A DNA stretch of 64,000 nucleotides from C-114 sp963745405 (GTDB lineage Bacteria; Chloroflexota; Limnocylindria; Limnocylindrales; CSP1-4), in contig CAVUWY010000002.1 in assembly GCA_963745405.1 (NCBI GenBank), forward strand, positions 1,612,001 to 1,676,000, written 5' to 3'. The translations under genes were made by a program, and so were the position numbers. Within the stretch, counting starts at the first letter, position 1, and each line of letters opens with the position of its first letter. This document shows positions 36,995 through 46,913 of this stretch, in pieces. Below the pieces are notes generated by a model, which was not told the origin of the DNA, made no database searches, and worked only from the letters and a program-made list of their open reading frames with translations.

Positions 36995-38203
36995 TCAGCG
37001 TACGCATTCTCCGGTCCCGACGGCGGCCGTCCGTCCGACCGCGGCCGTGATCTTGCCGGAGACGGCCGACGGGGCGAGCGCGTAGCCGACGTTGGGGTCG
37101 CTCTTGGCCTCGGCGAAGACGATCCCGCCGACGGTGCCGTCCTCGAGGATCAGGGGACCGCCACTGTCGCCCCGCTCGATGTCGGCGGTCAGCTCGAGGA
37201 TCCGGCGGTCGACCTCGGCGTTGCCGTAGATGTCGCGCCCGGCGGCCGGATAGCCGGCGGCGATCCCGACCGGGATCACGGTGAGCGGTCCGCCGGACGG
37301 ATGGCCGAGCCCGGCGGCCCGGGTGGAGGCGGCCGGATCGGATCGGGCGAAGCGGAGGACCGGCGTCTGGAGGTTCGGCGCGTACAGGACGGCGATGTCG
37401 AGCGACGGATCGAACATCACCACCCGCGCCTTGGCCGCTCTGCCACCGTCGAGGGAGAGCGTCTCTGCCGTTCCGCCCGCCACGACGTGGGCATTGGTGG
37501 CGTACCAGCCGTTTCCGATCGAGAAGCCCGTCCCCGTCAGCTCGAAGCCACAGGCGTCGGTGGTGACCCGGACCGTGCTGTCGACGGCGTCGCCGGCGAT
37601 CCGCCGCGCCTCGGCGGTGGACGGCGTTTCGACCGGCGTCGTGGGAAACGGCTCGAGTCCGACGAAGAGCTGGGGCAGGCCGGACGCGTCGAGGAACTGG
37701 CCGAGGTCGGCGGCGATCTCTGTCGGCGGCGGCAGGACCTCGCTGAGGGAGCGGACGGCGGTCGAGGTCTGGGCCCAGCCGGCGGCCCGCGGGATCGGCC
37801 CGGCGGCGAGGATGCCGCCGGCGAGCCAGATGATGAGGATGCCCTGGGCCACGCCGAGGGCCGCCCCGGCGAAGCGGTCGGCGCTGCCGAGGAGGCCGTT
37901 GCCGAGACGGACCCTGATGGCCGTCCCGAGGGATGACCCGAGGGCCTCGCCGAGGCCGACCGCGAGGATGAGCGCACCGAGGACCACGATCGCCCGGGCC
38001 GTCGGCTCCAGCGTCAGGATCCAGTCGCTGAAGAGGGGCAGGGCGAAGAGGACGAGGGCGGCGCCGGCGATCGCCCCGACGAGCCCGCCGAGCTGGGGGA
38101 AGAAGCCCGACCGGAGGCCGAGGATGAAGCCGATGACGACGATCGCGACGGCCGCGAGGTCGATCGGGTTCAAGCCGGCCGTCGCGCCGGCGGCGGGGTC
38201 CAT
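36995..38203 (-). CDS. MarP-like membrane serine protease (CvpA plus trypsin domains)
   Basis: A 402-residue protein: four TM helices forming a CvpA domain (residues about 15-165: LAAVAIVVIGFILGLRSGFFP, VGAIAGAALVLFALPL), then a chymotrypsin-like protease facing outward with His (GWYATNAHVVAG), Asp (DPSLDIAVLYAP) and Ser (IERGDSGGPLILED). This is the architecture of mycobacterial MarP, needed for acid and oxidative-stress resistance. Two cysteines (TDACGFEL and TGECVR) could form the redox disulphide known in MarP. Complete. Confidence 0.9.
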   Translation of the reverse strand: MDPAAGATAGLNPIDLAAVAIVVIGFILGLRSGFFPQLGGLVGAIAGAALVLFALPLFSDWILTLEPTARAIVVLGALILAVGLGEALGSSLGTAIRVRLGNGLLGSADRFAGAALGVAQGILIIWLAGGILAAGPIPRAAGWAQTSTAVRSLSEVLPPPTEIAADLGQFLDASGLPQLFVGLEPFPTTPVETPSTAEARRIAGDAVDSTVRVTTDACGFELTGTGFSIGNGWYATNAHVVAGGTAETLSLDGGRAAKARVVMFDPSLDIAVLYAPNLQTPVLRFARSDPAASTRAAGLGHPSGGPLTVIPVGIAAGYPAAGRDIYGNAEVDRRILELTADIERGDSGGPLILEDGTVGGIVFAEAKSDPNVGYALAPSAVSGKITAAVGRTAAVGTGECVR

Positions 38204-38260
38204 CGGTCCAGTATCGGGCAGGCGGCGAGGCCGTCGCCGGTGAGATCCCCCACGAGCCGC

Positions 38261-38891
38261 TCAGGCGGCCCCGATCCGGGTGTCGACGCGGGCCGGGTGA
38301 GCGGCCTCCCAGGCGTCGATGGCGGCCGACCGGGCGAGGAGGTAGCCGAGCTCGTCGGTGCCGGCCAGGAGCATCGCTTCGGGCGAACGGGTCGACGTCG
38401 AAGGGAAGGTCCTCGTCGCCCGGCAGGTGGACGACCTGGCCGTCGAGGTCGACCGTCAGCTCGGCGTCGCGGGTCGCCGCTTCGACGAGCTCGAACAGCT
38501 GGCGGTGGCCGCTCGGCTCCACGACGATCGGCAGGAGGCCGTTCTTGAGGGCGTTGCTGCGGAAGATGTCGGCGAAGCTCGTCGAGAGGACGGCCCGGAT
38601 GCCCCACGCGACGAGCGCCCACGGCGCGTGCTCGCGCGACGAGCCGGCGCCGAAGTTGTCGCCGACGAGGAGGATCTGGCCGGCCGGCCATCTCCGGCCG
38701 GTCGAGGACGAAGGGCGGCTCCTTGAGCGTGCCGTCCTCGTCGAAGCGCCAGTCGCGGAAGAGCGCCTCGGCCAGGCCCTCCTTGTCGGTCACCTTGAGG
38801 TAGCGGGCCGGCACGATCTGGTCCGTGTCGACGTTCTCCGCCGGCAGCGGGATGACCTGCGCTGGTGAAGCATGCGGTACGGCTCGGCCAT
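38261..38891 (-). CDS. leuD: 3-isopropylmalate dehydratase small subunit, frameshifted
   Basis: Works with LeuC to isomerise isopropylmalate in leucine synthesis. Across frames the protein reads VIPLPAENVDTDQIVPARY, LVGDNFGAGSSREHAPWAL, FADIFRSNALKNGLLPIVV, and ends ARVDTRIGAA. Breaks lie near 38865, 38690 and 38390. ATG at 38891; the leuC stop is 2 bp upstream. Probably sequence errors: all signature residues remain. Joined length about 210 residues, normal. Confidence 0.87.
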
Positions 38892-38893
38892 CG

Positions 38894-40348
38894 TCAGCGG
38901 CCCCCGACCGCGGCGAGCGCCTCGATGCCGGGCAGCGTCCGCGGGTCGGTGACGACGCCGTCGAGCGCGGAGGCGGCCGCCGTCAGCGGCGAGGCGAGGA
39001 ACGTCCGGCCGCCCTTGCCCTGGCGGCCCTCGAAGTTGCGGTTGCTCGTGCTGACCGCGTACTGGCCGGGCGTCAGCTGGTCGCCGTTCATGGCGATGCA
39101 CATCGAGCAGCCGGCCTCGCGCCACTCGGCGCCGGCGGCCCGGAAGATCTCGTCGAGGCCCTCGCGCTCGGCCTCGCGCTTCACCTCGTCGGAGCCCGGC
39201 ACGACCATCAGCCGGACGCCGTCGGCGACGTGGCGGTCCTTCGAGGACCGCGGCAGCCAGGCGCAGGTCGCTGATCCGGCCGTTGGTGCAGCTGCCGACG
39301 AACACGACGTCGACCTTCTGGCCGAGGATCGGCTGGCCCGGGCTGGAGGTCCATGTACTCGAGCGCCCGCTCGAGCGCCCGTCCGCTGGGCGGGGTCGTC
39401 CTGCTCGTCGGGGGAGGGGACCCGGCTCGTGATCGGGATGCCCATGCCGGGGTTCGTGCCGTAGGTGACCATCGGCTCGAGGGCGTCGCGTCGATCGTGA
39501 TCGAGCGGTCGAAGTCGGCGCCGTCGTCGGTCGGCAGCGTGCGCCAGCGCTCGACCGCCGCGTCCCAGTCGGCGCCGGCCGGAGCGTGCCGCCGGCCGTG
39601 GAGGTACTCGAAGGTCGTGTCGTCGGGGGCGATCGAGGCCGGCTCGGGCGCCGCCCTCGATGCTCATGTTGCAGATGGTCATCCGCTGCTCCATCGTCAG
39701 GGCGCGGATCGCCTCGCCGCGGTACTCGAAGACGTGGCCGGTGCCGCCGCCGATGCCGATCCGGGCGATCAGGGCGAGGATGATGTCCTTGGCGCTGACC
39801 CCGGGGTCGAGGCGGCCGTCGACCCGGACCTCGTAGGTCTTCGGCTCGCCGCTGGAGCAGGGTCTGGGTGGCGAGGACCATCTCGACCTCGCTCGTCCCG
39901 ATGCCGAACGCGAGCGCGCCGAACGCGCCGTGGGTGCCGTGTGCGAGTCGCCGCAGACGATGGTCATGCCCGGCTGGGTCAGGCCGAGCTGCGGGCCCGA
40001 TGACGTGGACGATGCCCTGGTCCGGGCTGCCGAGGCCGTGGAGCGGGATGCCGAACTCGGCGCAGTTCGTCGTCAGCTGCTCGACCTGGGCGGCGGCCAT
40101 CTGGTCGAGGATCGGCAGGCCGCGCGGCGTCGTCGGGATCGAGTGATCGGCGGTCGCCACGGTCTGGCCCGGCCGGCGGACCCGGAGGCCGCGCTGCGCG
40201 CAGGCCGGTGAAGGCCTGCGGGCTGGTCACCTCGTGGACGAGGTGGAGGTCGATGGCGAGGACGGCCGGCGCGCCCGGCTCCTGCGAGGACGACGTGGTC
40301 GTCCCAGATCTTCTCGACGATGGTGCGCGGTCGGTCGGCGGCGGTCAT
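38894..40348 (-). CDS. leuC: 3-isopropylmalate dehydratase large subunit, frameshifted
   Basis: The aconitase-family 4Fe-4S subunit. It begins MTAADRPRTIVEKIWDDHVV, continues VHEVTSPQAFTGLR, GMTIVCGDSHTA, VFVGSCTNGRISDLR with a cluster cysteine, and AGCSMCIAMNGDQLTPGQY, ending FLASPLTAAASAL to PGIEALAAVGGR. At least seven frame changes between about 39240 and 40290 scatter it over three frames. ATG at 40348 with GGAGAG upstream. Together with leuD it is a two-gene unit on the minus strand. Confidence 0.88.
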
Positions 40349-40382
40349 GGCGGGGCGGCTCTCCGGGAGACTCGACGGGCCG

Positions 40383-41264
40383 TCAGGCTAGCACAGGGCG
40401 GCCGGCGACCACCTCGAGCCACGGTCCGGCGAGAGCATCCCGTACGTCAGGGTCCACGCTACCTCGCGCCACGATCGCGACGGCTGCATCCATCAGCGCC
40501 GGGGCGGCCTCGCGGCGCACATCGCCGCGATCTATGTCGGTCATCGATGCCCAGGCCCACGTCCATGGTCCGACCTGCGCACCCTCCCAGGCCGCGATCT
40601 GCTCGCGAAGCTTCTCGATCTCACGAGTACGGCCGCTGGCCCTGATCGCGGCGGAGGCGACAACACGCGCGTCCGCGACTCGGTCCCCGTCCCGTGCTCG
40701 AGCCGCTGCTCCGAGGGCGCGGAGATCCTCGAGCCCGAGTCGGCTCGCCCGGTCGACGAAATCGATGATGACCGGGTCCTCCTCAGGGGCGCCGTGCCAC
40801 GCTTTCGAAGACGGCGTCGACGCGCTCCGGCCACCGGTGCGCGACGCGCCGGGGCGAGCCGCTGCTGGCGTCCGCGGCGCCGGGACGCGCGCCCTGGACG
40901 CACCGATGGTCACGAACAGACCGGAGACAGCCCATATGCCGGCCGATCGAACGCCGAGCGCGAGCGAGCCGAGACCGAGGGACACGAGGATCACGCCGGT
41001 GATGAGCACCGGCAACCGCGCCCAGATCCGCTCCCGCCAGAGCAGGATCGCGGCGAACAACGCGCCGAGAAGGACGGTAGCCCACGCGATCGCCAGAGCG
41101 GCGATGCCGGCATCCGGATCGACCGAGACCGTCGAGCCGATGAAGGGCAGTGCCTGCCAGCTCGAGCCGAAGTCGATGAAGGGCAACGCCAGCCAGCCCG
41201 CGCCAAGGCCGACCACGATGAGGATGCGATCGAGGTCGTCCCTGTGGTGCCTCAGCCGATCCAT
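40383..41264 (-). CDS. Membrane protein with four TM helices, function unknown
   Basis: A 293-residue protein. Four hydrophobic segments lie in the first 120 residues (ILIVVGLGAGWLALPFI, IAALAIAWATVLLGALFAAILL, ARLPVLITGVILVSLGLGSLAL, SAGIWAVSGLFVTIG), then a charged cytoplasmic helical part (REIEKLREQIAAWEGAQ). A near-direct repeat SWQALPFI / WLALPFI is present in the first loop. I choose ATG 41264; an ATG a few codons upstream (41285) is possible. Not recognised. Confidence 0.66.
   Translation of the reverse strand: MDRLRHHRDDLDRILIVVGLGAGWLALPFIDFGSSWQALPFIGSTVSVDPDAGIAALAIAWATVLLGALFAAILLWRERIWARLPVLITGVILVSLGLGSLALGVRSAGIWAVSGLFVTIGASRARVPAPRTPAAARPGASRTGGRSASTPSSKAWHGAPEEDPVIIDFVDRASRLGLEDLRALGAAARARDGDRVADARVVASAAIRASGRTREIEKLREQIAAWEGAQVGPWTWAWASMTDIDRGDVRREAAPALMDAAVAIVARGSVDPDVRDALAGPWLEVVAGRPVLA
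40385..40390 (-). promoter_or_regulatory. Candidate -10 box (TAGCCT) for leuC-leuD
   Basis: TAGCCT in TGTGCTAGCCTG on the minus strand, 37 bp before the leuC ATG and overlapping the last codons of the membrane protein gene. Confidence 0.35.
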
Positions 41265-41738
41265 GCCGACAGCATCTCCCAGCATCCCCGAGCTGTCACG
41301 CTGCCCGCGATGGTCCGGCCGGCACCGGGACTTTCGAGCGGGCCGACCGCGGTTGACGGAGCCTGCTAGACTGCGCGCACGCCGGGTGTCCGGCGTCCCA
41401 CCGGAGCTTACGTTGCCGTTCTTCGATCGACACGACCGCCGCCCCGTCGCCGTCGTCGTGACGCACGATGGTCGCCGCGTGCTACGTGCCCGATCGACGA
41501 GCTCGCGCCGGCTCGCCGACGTATCCCTCCTCGCCTTCTTCGCTCGCTCCTCCTTGGGCTTGACGGCCTTCTCGGCCTTATTACCGGCTCCCGGCGGGAG
41601 AACGGAGGAACGCGGAGGACGGGGCGCTAGAGCGCACCGAACCACCGAAGACCGAAGGGACCCTCGCCGGGAGGCGAGGGTCTTTTGTTTATGTACGCGA
41701 CCCGGACGAGAGCCGGTCGACAAGGAGGCGCAGGCGCG
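41265..41738 (+). promoter_or_regulatory. Leader region of the ilv-leu operon with probable attenuator
   Basis: A 474-bp gap before ilvB. In order: TAGACT -10 box (41367-41372); a possible leader frame from TTG 41413 with GGAG upstream, containing four valines in five codons (VAVVV) and a tandem of the rare leucine codon TTA at 41578-41583; hairpins CTCCC-GGC-GGGAG (41588-41600) and GCGCT-AG-AGCGC (41624-41635); then an intrinsic terminator (41659-41690) and AAGGAGG before ilvB. This arrangement suggests control by charged branched-chain tRNA through ribosome-dependent attenuation. No T-box sequence is seen. Confidence 0.6.
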
Positions 41739-41742
41739 ATGA
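41413..41742 (+). other. Possible leader open reading frame of the ilv operon
   Basis: From TTG 41413 the frame is open for 109 codons, running through the terminator hairpin and ending in a TGA that overlaps the ilvB ATG (ATGA at 41739). It holds the VAVVV run and the TTA-TTA pair. Whether all of it, a shorter leader peptide, or none is translated cannot be decided by eye; the Arg-rich second half does not look like a folded protein. Confidence 0.3.
41659..41690 (+). terminator. Attenuator terminator upstream of ilvB
   Basis: A perfect 10-bp stem GACCCTCGCC-GGGA-GGCGAGGGTC followed by TTTTGTTT. It points toward ilvB and ends 49 bp before its ATG, so it would stop the operon transcript unless melted. 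Confidence 0.85.
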
Positions 41743-43601
41743 CGATGACGGAGGACCCGGCGCGGCCACCGAGTCGCGACGCACCCACGTGCCGAACGAC
41801 GGCACGCCGGAGGCGGCGGCCGTCGAGCACGCCCGCAAGGACATGCTCCACGAGGGCGCGAGCTCAAGCGGACCCGGATCGGGGCGGACGTCGCTGTGCG
41901 AGGCGCTCCTCCGCCAGGGCGTCGACGTCTTCTTCAGCTATCCCGGGCGGCGTCGATCCTGCCCGCTCTACGACGTCCTCGGCGACTACCCCGAGCTGCG
42001 CCACGTCCTCGTCCGCCACGAGCAGGGCGGCGCCCACGCCGCCGACGGCTACGCCCGGGTCACCGGCCGGGTCGGCGTCTGCATGGGCACGAGCGGACCC
42101 GGGCGCGACGAACCTCGTCACCGGCATCGGCACCGCCCTCCTCGACTCCGTCCCGATGGTCGCGATCACCGGCAACGTCCCGGCCGCCCTCATCGGCAAG
42201 GACGCGTTCCAGGAGATCGACATCAACGGCATCACGCTGCCGATGACCAAGCACAACTACCTGGTCCGCGACGCCGACGAGCTGCCGCGCGTCTTCGCCG
42301 AGGCCTTCCACATCGCCCGGACCGGCCGGCCGGGCCCGGTCCACATCGACATCACCAAGGACGCCCTCCAGCAGGAGACGCGGGCGGAGCATCCCGACCG
42401 AGGCCGAGGTCATCGCCGGCCTGCCGGGCTTCCGGCCGAACATGGACGGCCACCCGCGCCAGCTCAAGCTGGCCGCCGCCGAGATCGCCCGCGCGCAGCG
42501 GCCGGTGATCCTCGCCGGCCACGGCGTCCTCCATGCCGAGGCCTGGGACGACCTCCTCGCCTTCGCCGAGAAGACCCAGATCCCCGTCGCCCACACGCTG
42601 CTCGGCATCGGCGCCATCGACGAGGACCACCCCCTCAGCTACGGCTACATGGGGATGCACGGCTGGAAGCACGTCAACCGGGCGATCCAGTCGGCCGACC
42701 TGCTCATCGCCATCGGCATGCGCTTCGACGACCGGGTCACCGGCAACGTCCGGACCTACGCGCCGTACGCCCGGATCGTCCACGTCGACATCGACCCGGC
42801 CGAGATCGGCAAGAACGTGGCCGTCGAGGTGCCCATCGTCGGCGACGCGGGCCGGGTCCTGCGGGCCCTCACCCCGATGGTCGCCGCGGTCGACCCGGGC
42901 AGCCGGACCGCCTACTTCGACCAGCTCGCCGAGTGGCGACGCGAGTCCGAGGGCAGCGAGCTGGCACGGGTCGGGCGCCTGGCGCGACGGGCTCCTGTCG
43001 GCCGACTACGTCGTCGAGCCGGATCGGCGAGCTGACCGACCACGACGCGACGTACGTCGCCGACGTCGGCCAGAACCAGATGTGGCTCGCCCGCTACGCC
43101 GGCTTCCGCCAGCCGAACAGCCACGTCAGCTCGGGCGGCCTCGGGACGATGGGCTTCAGCGTCCCGGCGGCGATGGGCGCGGCCCTCGGCGCGCCCGAAC
43201 GCGAGACCTGGGCGATCACCGGCGACGGCGGCTTCCAGATGACGTTCCAGGAGCTGATGACGCTCGTCCAGGACCACATCCCGGTGAAGATCGCCCTGTT
43301 CGACAACAAGAAGCTCGGCATGATCCGCCAGTGGCAGGAGATCATCTACGCCGGGCAACTACCACTCGGCCGCACCTGCTCGGGCCGGACTTCGCCAAGC
43401 TCGCCGAGGCGTTCGGGATCCCGGCCTTCCGGGCGACGGACGCCCGACGAGGTCGACACGGCCATCCGGGCCGCCCAGGCGGTCGACGGGCCGGCGCTCA
43501 TCTGGTTCGAGATCGCCGAGGAGCAGAACGTCTTCCCGATGATGCCGGCCGGCAAGGGCCTGTCCGACCTCATCGAGAAGTGGGGCGGGGCCGACGAATG
43601 A
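41739..43601 (+). CDS. ilvB: Acetolactate synthase large subunit, multiply frameshifted
   Basis: The TPP-dependent first enzyme of valine/isoleucine synthesis. In order over three frames: LCEALLRQGVDVFFSYPGG, VRHEQGGAHAADGYAR (catalytic Glu in HEQ), GATNLVTGIGTALLDSVPMV, DAFQEIDINGITLPMTKHN, MHGWKHVNRAIQSADLLIA, and the TPP site AITGDGGFQMTFQELMT with FDNKKLGMIRQWQE. Breaks lie near 41785, 41945, 41970, 42107, 42390, 42965, 43015, 43360 and 43440. ATG at 41739 with AAGGAGG upstream; the stop overlaps ilvN. Full length about 620 residues. The breaks look like errors in G/C runs. Confidence 0.92.
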   Translation: MTMTEDPARPPSRDAPTCRTTARRRRRPSSTPARTCSTRARAQADPDRGGRRCARRSSARASTSSSAIPGGVDPARSTTSSATTPSCATSSSATSRAAPTPPTATPGSPAGSASAWARADPGATNLVTGIGTALLDSVPMVAITGNVPAALIGKDAFQEIDINGITLPMTKHNYLVRDADELPRVFAEAFHIARTGRPGPVHIDITKDALQQETRAEHPDRGRGHRRPAGLPAEHGRPPAPAQAGRRRDRPRAAAGDPRRPRRPPCRGLGRPPRLRREDPDPRRPHAARHRRHRRGPPPQLRLHGDARLEARQPGDPVGRPAHRHRHALRRPGHRQRPDLRAVRPDRPRRHRPGRDRQERGRRGAHRRRRGPGPAGPHPDGRRGRPGQPDRLLRPARRVATRVRGQRAGTGRAPGATGSCRPTTSSSRIGELTDHDATYVADVGQNQMWLARYAGFRQPNSHVSSGGLGTMGFSVPAAMGAALGAPERETWAITGDGGFQMTFQELMTLVQDHIPVKIALFDNKKLGMIRQWQEIIYAGQLPLGRTCSGRTSPSSPRRSGSRPSGRRTPDEVDTAIRAAQAVDGPALIWFEIAEEQNVFPMMPAGKGLSDLIEKWGGADE

Positions 43602-44212
43602 GCGCCGACCCGACCGCCACGACTGCCGCCGGGTCGACGCCCACCGGGGACCGGCCCACGCGGCACCGCCGCCCGCGCCCTGCCAGGCGGCGGCGAGCAC
43701 CGGCGCCACGTCCTCGTCGCCATCGTGCTCAACAAGCCGGGCGTCCTCAACCGGGTGGCGAGCCTCATGCGCGCCCGCAACTTCAACATCGAGTCGCTCG
43801 CGGTCAGCCACACCGACGACGCCCGACATCAGCCGGATGACGATCACGCTCCACGGCGACGACGTCGCGCGTCGAGCAGGCCGACGAAGCAGCTCTACCG
43901 GCTCATCGACGTGCTCAAGGTCCAGGACGTCACGACCGAGCCGACCGTCGAGCACGAGCTCGCCCTCGTCAAGGTCCGCGCGACCGAGGCGAACCGGGCC
44001 GAGATCATCAAGGTCGTCGAGCTGTACCGCGGCCGCGTCGTCGACCTCGCCGACGGTTCGGTCATCGTCGAGGCGCCGGGCACCGAGGCCGAGAGTCGAC
44101 GCGTTCATCGCGCTCGTCCGCACGGGTACGGCATCAAGGAGCTCGGTCCGCACCGGCGACCGTCGTCATGGTCCGGGGCTCCGGATCGATCGAGGAGGCA
44201 CTCAAGCGATGA
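43598..44212 (+). CDS. ilvN: Acetolactate synthase small (regulatory) subunit, frameshifted
   Basis: The ACT-domain regulator that makes acetolactate synthase sensitive to valine. After an Ala/Thr/Arg-rich start the ACT domain reads VLVAIVLNKPGVLNRVASLM with RNFNIESLAVSHTDD, then TITLHGDD, QLYRLIDVLKVQDVT, VKVRATEANRAEIIKVVELY and SGSIEEALKR. Frame changes near 43690, 43825, 43870, 44095 and 44140. The ATG overlaps the ilvB stop and the TGA overlaps ilvC. Confidence 0.89.
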
Positions 44213-45269
44213 CGGCGACGATGTACTACGACAACGATGCCGACCCGTCGGCCCTGGCCGGCCAGACGGTCGCGATCATCGGGTACGGCAGCCAGGGCCA
44301 CGCCCACGCGCTCAACCTCCACGAGTCGGGCGTCGACGTCATCGTCGGCCTCGCGCCCGGGCTCCAAGAGCCGCGCCGCTCGCCGAGGAGGCCGGCCTGT
44401 CGGGTCGCTCGACGTCGCCGACGCCGTCAAGGCCGCCGACGTGATCATGATCCTCGTCCCCGACACCGCCCAGAAGGCCGTCTACGACGCCGAGATCGCG
44501 CCGAACCTGCGGCCCGGGCCAGCTGCTGATGTTCGCCCACGGCTTCAACATCCACTTCGGGCGGATCGACCCGCCGGGCATCGTCGACGTCGGCATGGTC
44601 GCCCCGAAGGGCCCCGGCCACCTGCTCCGCAGCGTGTACCGGCCGGCGGCGGCGTCCCGGCCCTGTTCGCCGTCCACCGCGACGCGTCGGGCACGGCGCG
44701 GGCCCGGACGCTCGCCTACGCGCGGGCGCTCGGCTCGCACCCGGGCCGGCGTCCTCGAGACGACCTTCGCCGAGGAGACCGAGACCGACCTGTTCGGCGA
44801 GCAGTCCGTCCTGTGCGGTGGCACGGCGGCCCTCGTCAAGATGGCCTTCGAGACGCTCGTCGAGGCCGGCTACCAGCCCGAGCTCGCCTACTTCGAGACG
44901 CATGCACGAGCTCAAGCTCATCGTCGACCTGATGTATCGCGGCGGCCTCAACTTCATGCGCTTCAGCGTCAGCGACACGGCCGAGTACGGCGACTACGTG
45001 TCAGCGGGCCGCGGATCATCGACGAGCACGTCCGCGAGACGATGCGGGCCGTCCTGCCGACATCCAGGACGGCACTTCGCCGCACCGCTGGATCGCCGAG
45101 AACGACACGGGCCGCGTCGAGTTCGAGCGGCTGCGCGCAGGCCGACCGCGACCACCAGATCGAGCAGGTCGGCGGCCGAGCTGCGCGAGCCAGATGGCGT
45201 TCCTCGATCCGGTCGAGGTCGCGCCGGCCAGGCCCAGGCCGCGGCGACGACCCCGGGGCGTCGCGATGA
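44209..45269 (+). CDS. ilvC: Ketol-acid reductoisomerase, frameshifted
   Basis: NADPH-dependent isomeroreductase of branched-chain synthesis, class I length (about 350 residues). It starts MTATMYYDNDADPSALAGQ with the dinucleotide motif AIIGYGSQGHAHALNL, then MFAHGFNIHFGRI, VAPKGPGHLLR, ETDLFGEQSVLCGGTAALV with metal-binding acidic residues, and LKLIVDLMYRGGLNFMRFSVS. Breaks lie near 44360, 44400, 44520, 44655, 44745, 44900, 45000 and 45060-45190. The ATG overlaps ilvN and the TGA overlaps leuA. Confidence 0.91.
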
Positions 45270-46913
45270 GCACCGCCGTACCCCGGCCCTGCGGGCCGTT
45301 CGTCCCGCCGGCGAAGCGTCCGCATCTTCGACACGACCCTCCGCGACGGGGAGCAGGCGCCCGGCGCCGGGCTGACCGCCGCCGAGAAGCTCGAGGTCGC
45401 CCGCCAGCTCGTCCGCCTCAAGGTCGACGTCATCGAGGCCGGCTTCCCGGCCGCCTCGCCCGGCGACTTCGAGGCGGTCAAGCGGATCGCCCGCGAGACG
45501 AAGGGCGTCGCGGTCGCCGCCCTGGCTCGCTGCCGCGACGGCGATCCGCAGCGGGCCGTCGAGGCGATCCGGGTCGCCGAGCGGCCGCACCTCCACGTCT
45601 TCATCGCCACCTCCGACATCCACCTCAAGCACAAGCTCCGCATCGACCGCGAGACCAGGCGCTCGCCGAGGCGCGCCGCTGGGTCGCGCTACGGCCGCGA
45701 GGCGCTCGGCGCGATGCCGAGATCGAGTTCTCGCGCCGAGGACGCCATCGCGGACCGACATCGACTACCTCATGCAGGTCTACGAGGCGGTCGTCGAGGC
45801 CGGGGCCTCGACGGTCAACATCCCGGACACGGTCGGCTACGCGATCCCGGCCGAGTTCGGGGTCCTCGTGAAGCGGGTCGTCGACCTCGTCGGACGCGAC
45901 GCGACGGTGAGCGTCCACTGCCACAACGACCTCGGCCTCGCGACGGCCAATACGCTCGCCGCGGTCCAGGCCGGGGCGCGCCAGGTCGAGGTCACGATCA
46001 ACGGCCTCGGCGAGCGGGCCGGCAATGCCTCGCTCGAGGAGGTCGTCATGGCCCTGCGGACGCCGCCCGACCCAGTTCCCCGATGCGGTCAGCCGCGTCC
46101 AGACCGAGCAGATCACCGCCGCCAGCCGGCTCGTCAGCTACCTCACCGGGTTCGCCGTCCAGCCCAACAAGGCGATCGTCGGCGGCAATGCCTTCGCCCA
46201 CGAGAGCGGGATCCACCAGGACGGCGTCATCAAGAACCCGCTGACCTACGAGATCATGACTCCCCAGTCGGTCGGGCCTGACCGGCAGCCAGCTGACGAT
46301 CGGCAAGCTGTCCGGGCCGGCGCGGCCTCCAGGGCAAGCTGCGCGAGCTCGGCCACGAGGTCGACGGCGAGCGTCTCGATACCGTGTATCGGGCGGCCAT
46401 CGCCCTCGCCGACGCCAAGAAGGAGGTCACCGACGCCGACCTCCTCGCCCTCGTCGAGCAGCAACGCGGCCGAGGTCCCGGCGTCGGTCGTCATCGACGG
46501 CTGGAGCGTCACCTCGTCGCACGGCGGCAACGCGACCGGCACCGTCTCACTCACGGTCCGGGGCGAGGAACGGAGCGCCGAGGTGACCGGCAACGGTCCG
46601 GTGAACGCGCTCTTCGGGGCGGTCGACCAGGCCATCGAGCCGGTCCTCGGCTGGACGCCGACGCTCGCCGAGTACGAGATCAAGGCGGTCTCGGCCGGCG
46701 AGGATGCCCAGGGGCAGGTCCTCGTCCGCTGCCGGCGGTCGATCCGACGACGGCCCGGGCGCGCTCATCGTCACCGGCCACGGCCTATCGACCAACATCA
46801 TCGAGGCCTCGCTCGAGGCCTACCTCGTGGCGGTCAATAAGCTCCACGGGGCCGAGATCGGCAGCGTCAGCTCGGCGTTCGTGGCCCCCGGCACCGCCGA
46901 GGAGCTCCCGTGA
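45266..46913 (+). CDS. leuA: 2-isopropylmalate synthase, frameshifted
   Basis: Condenses acetyl-CoA with 2-oxoisovalerate, the first step to leucine. The HMGL-like barrel begins IFDTTLRDGEQAPGAGL; metal histidines are in VHCHNDLGLATANTLA; linker GGNAFAHESGIHQDG; the C-terminal allosteric domain is in GNGPVNALFGAVDQAIEP and LSTNIIEASLEAYLVAVN. Breaks near 45315, 45655, 45690, 45740, 46070, 46280, 46325, 46465 and 46735. The ATG and stop overlap ilvC and leuB. Feedback inhibition by leucine is expected, because the regulatory domain is complete. Confidence 0.92.

Noticed and set aside
41265..41738. T-box riboswitch before ilvB
   Set aside because: No T-box core sequence or specifier-loop arrangement; a leader frame with terminator fits better.
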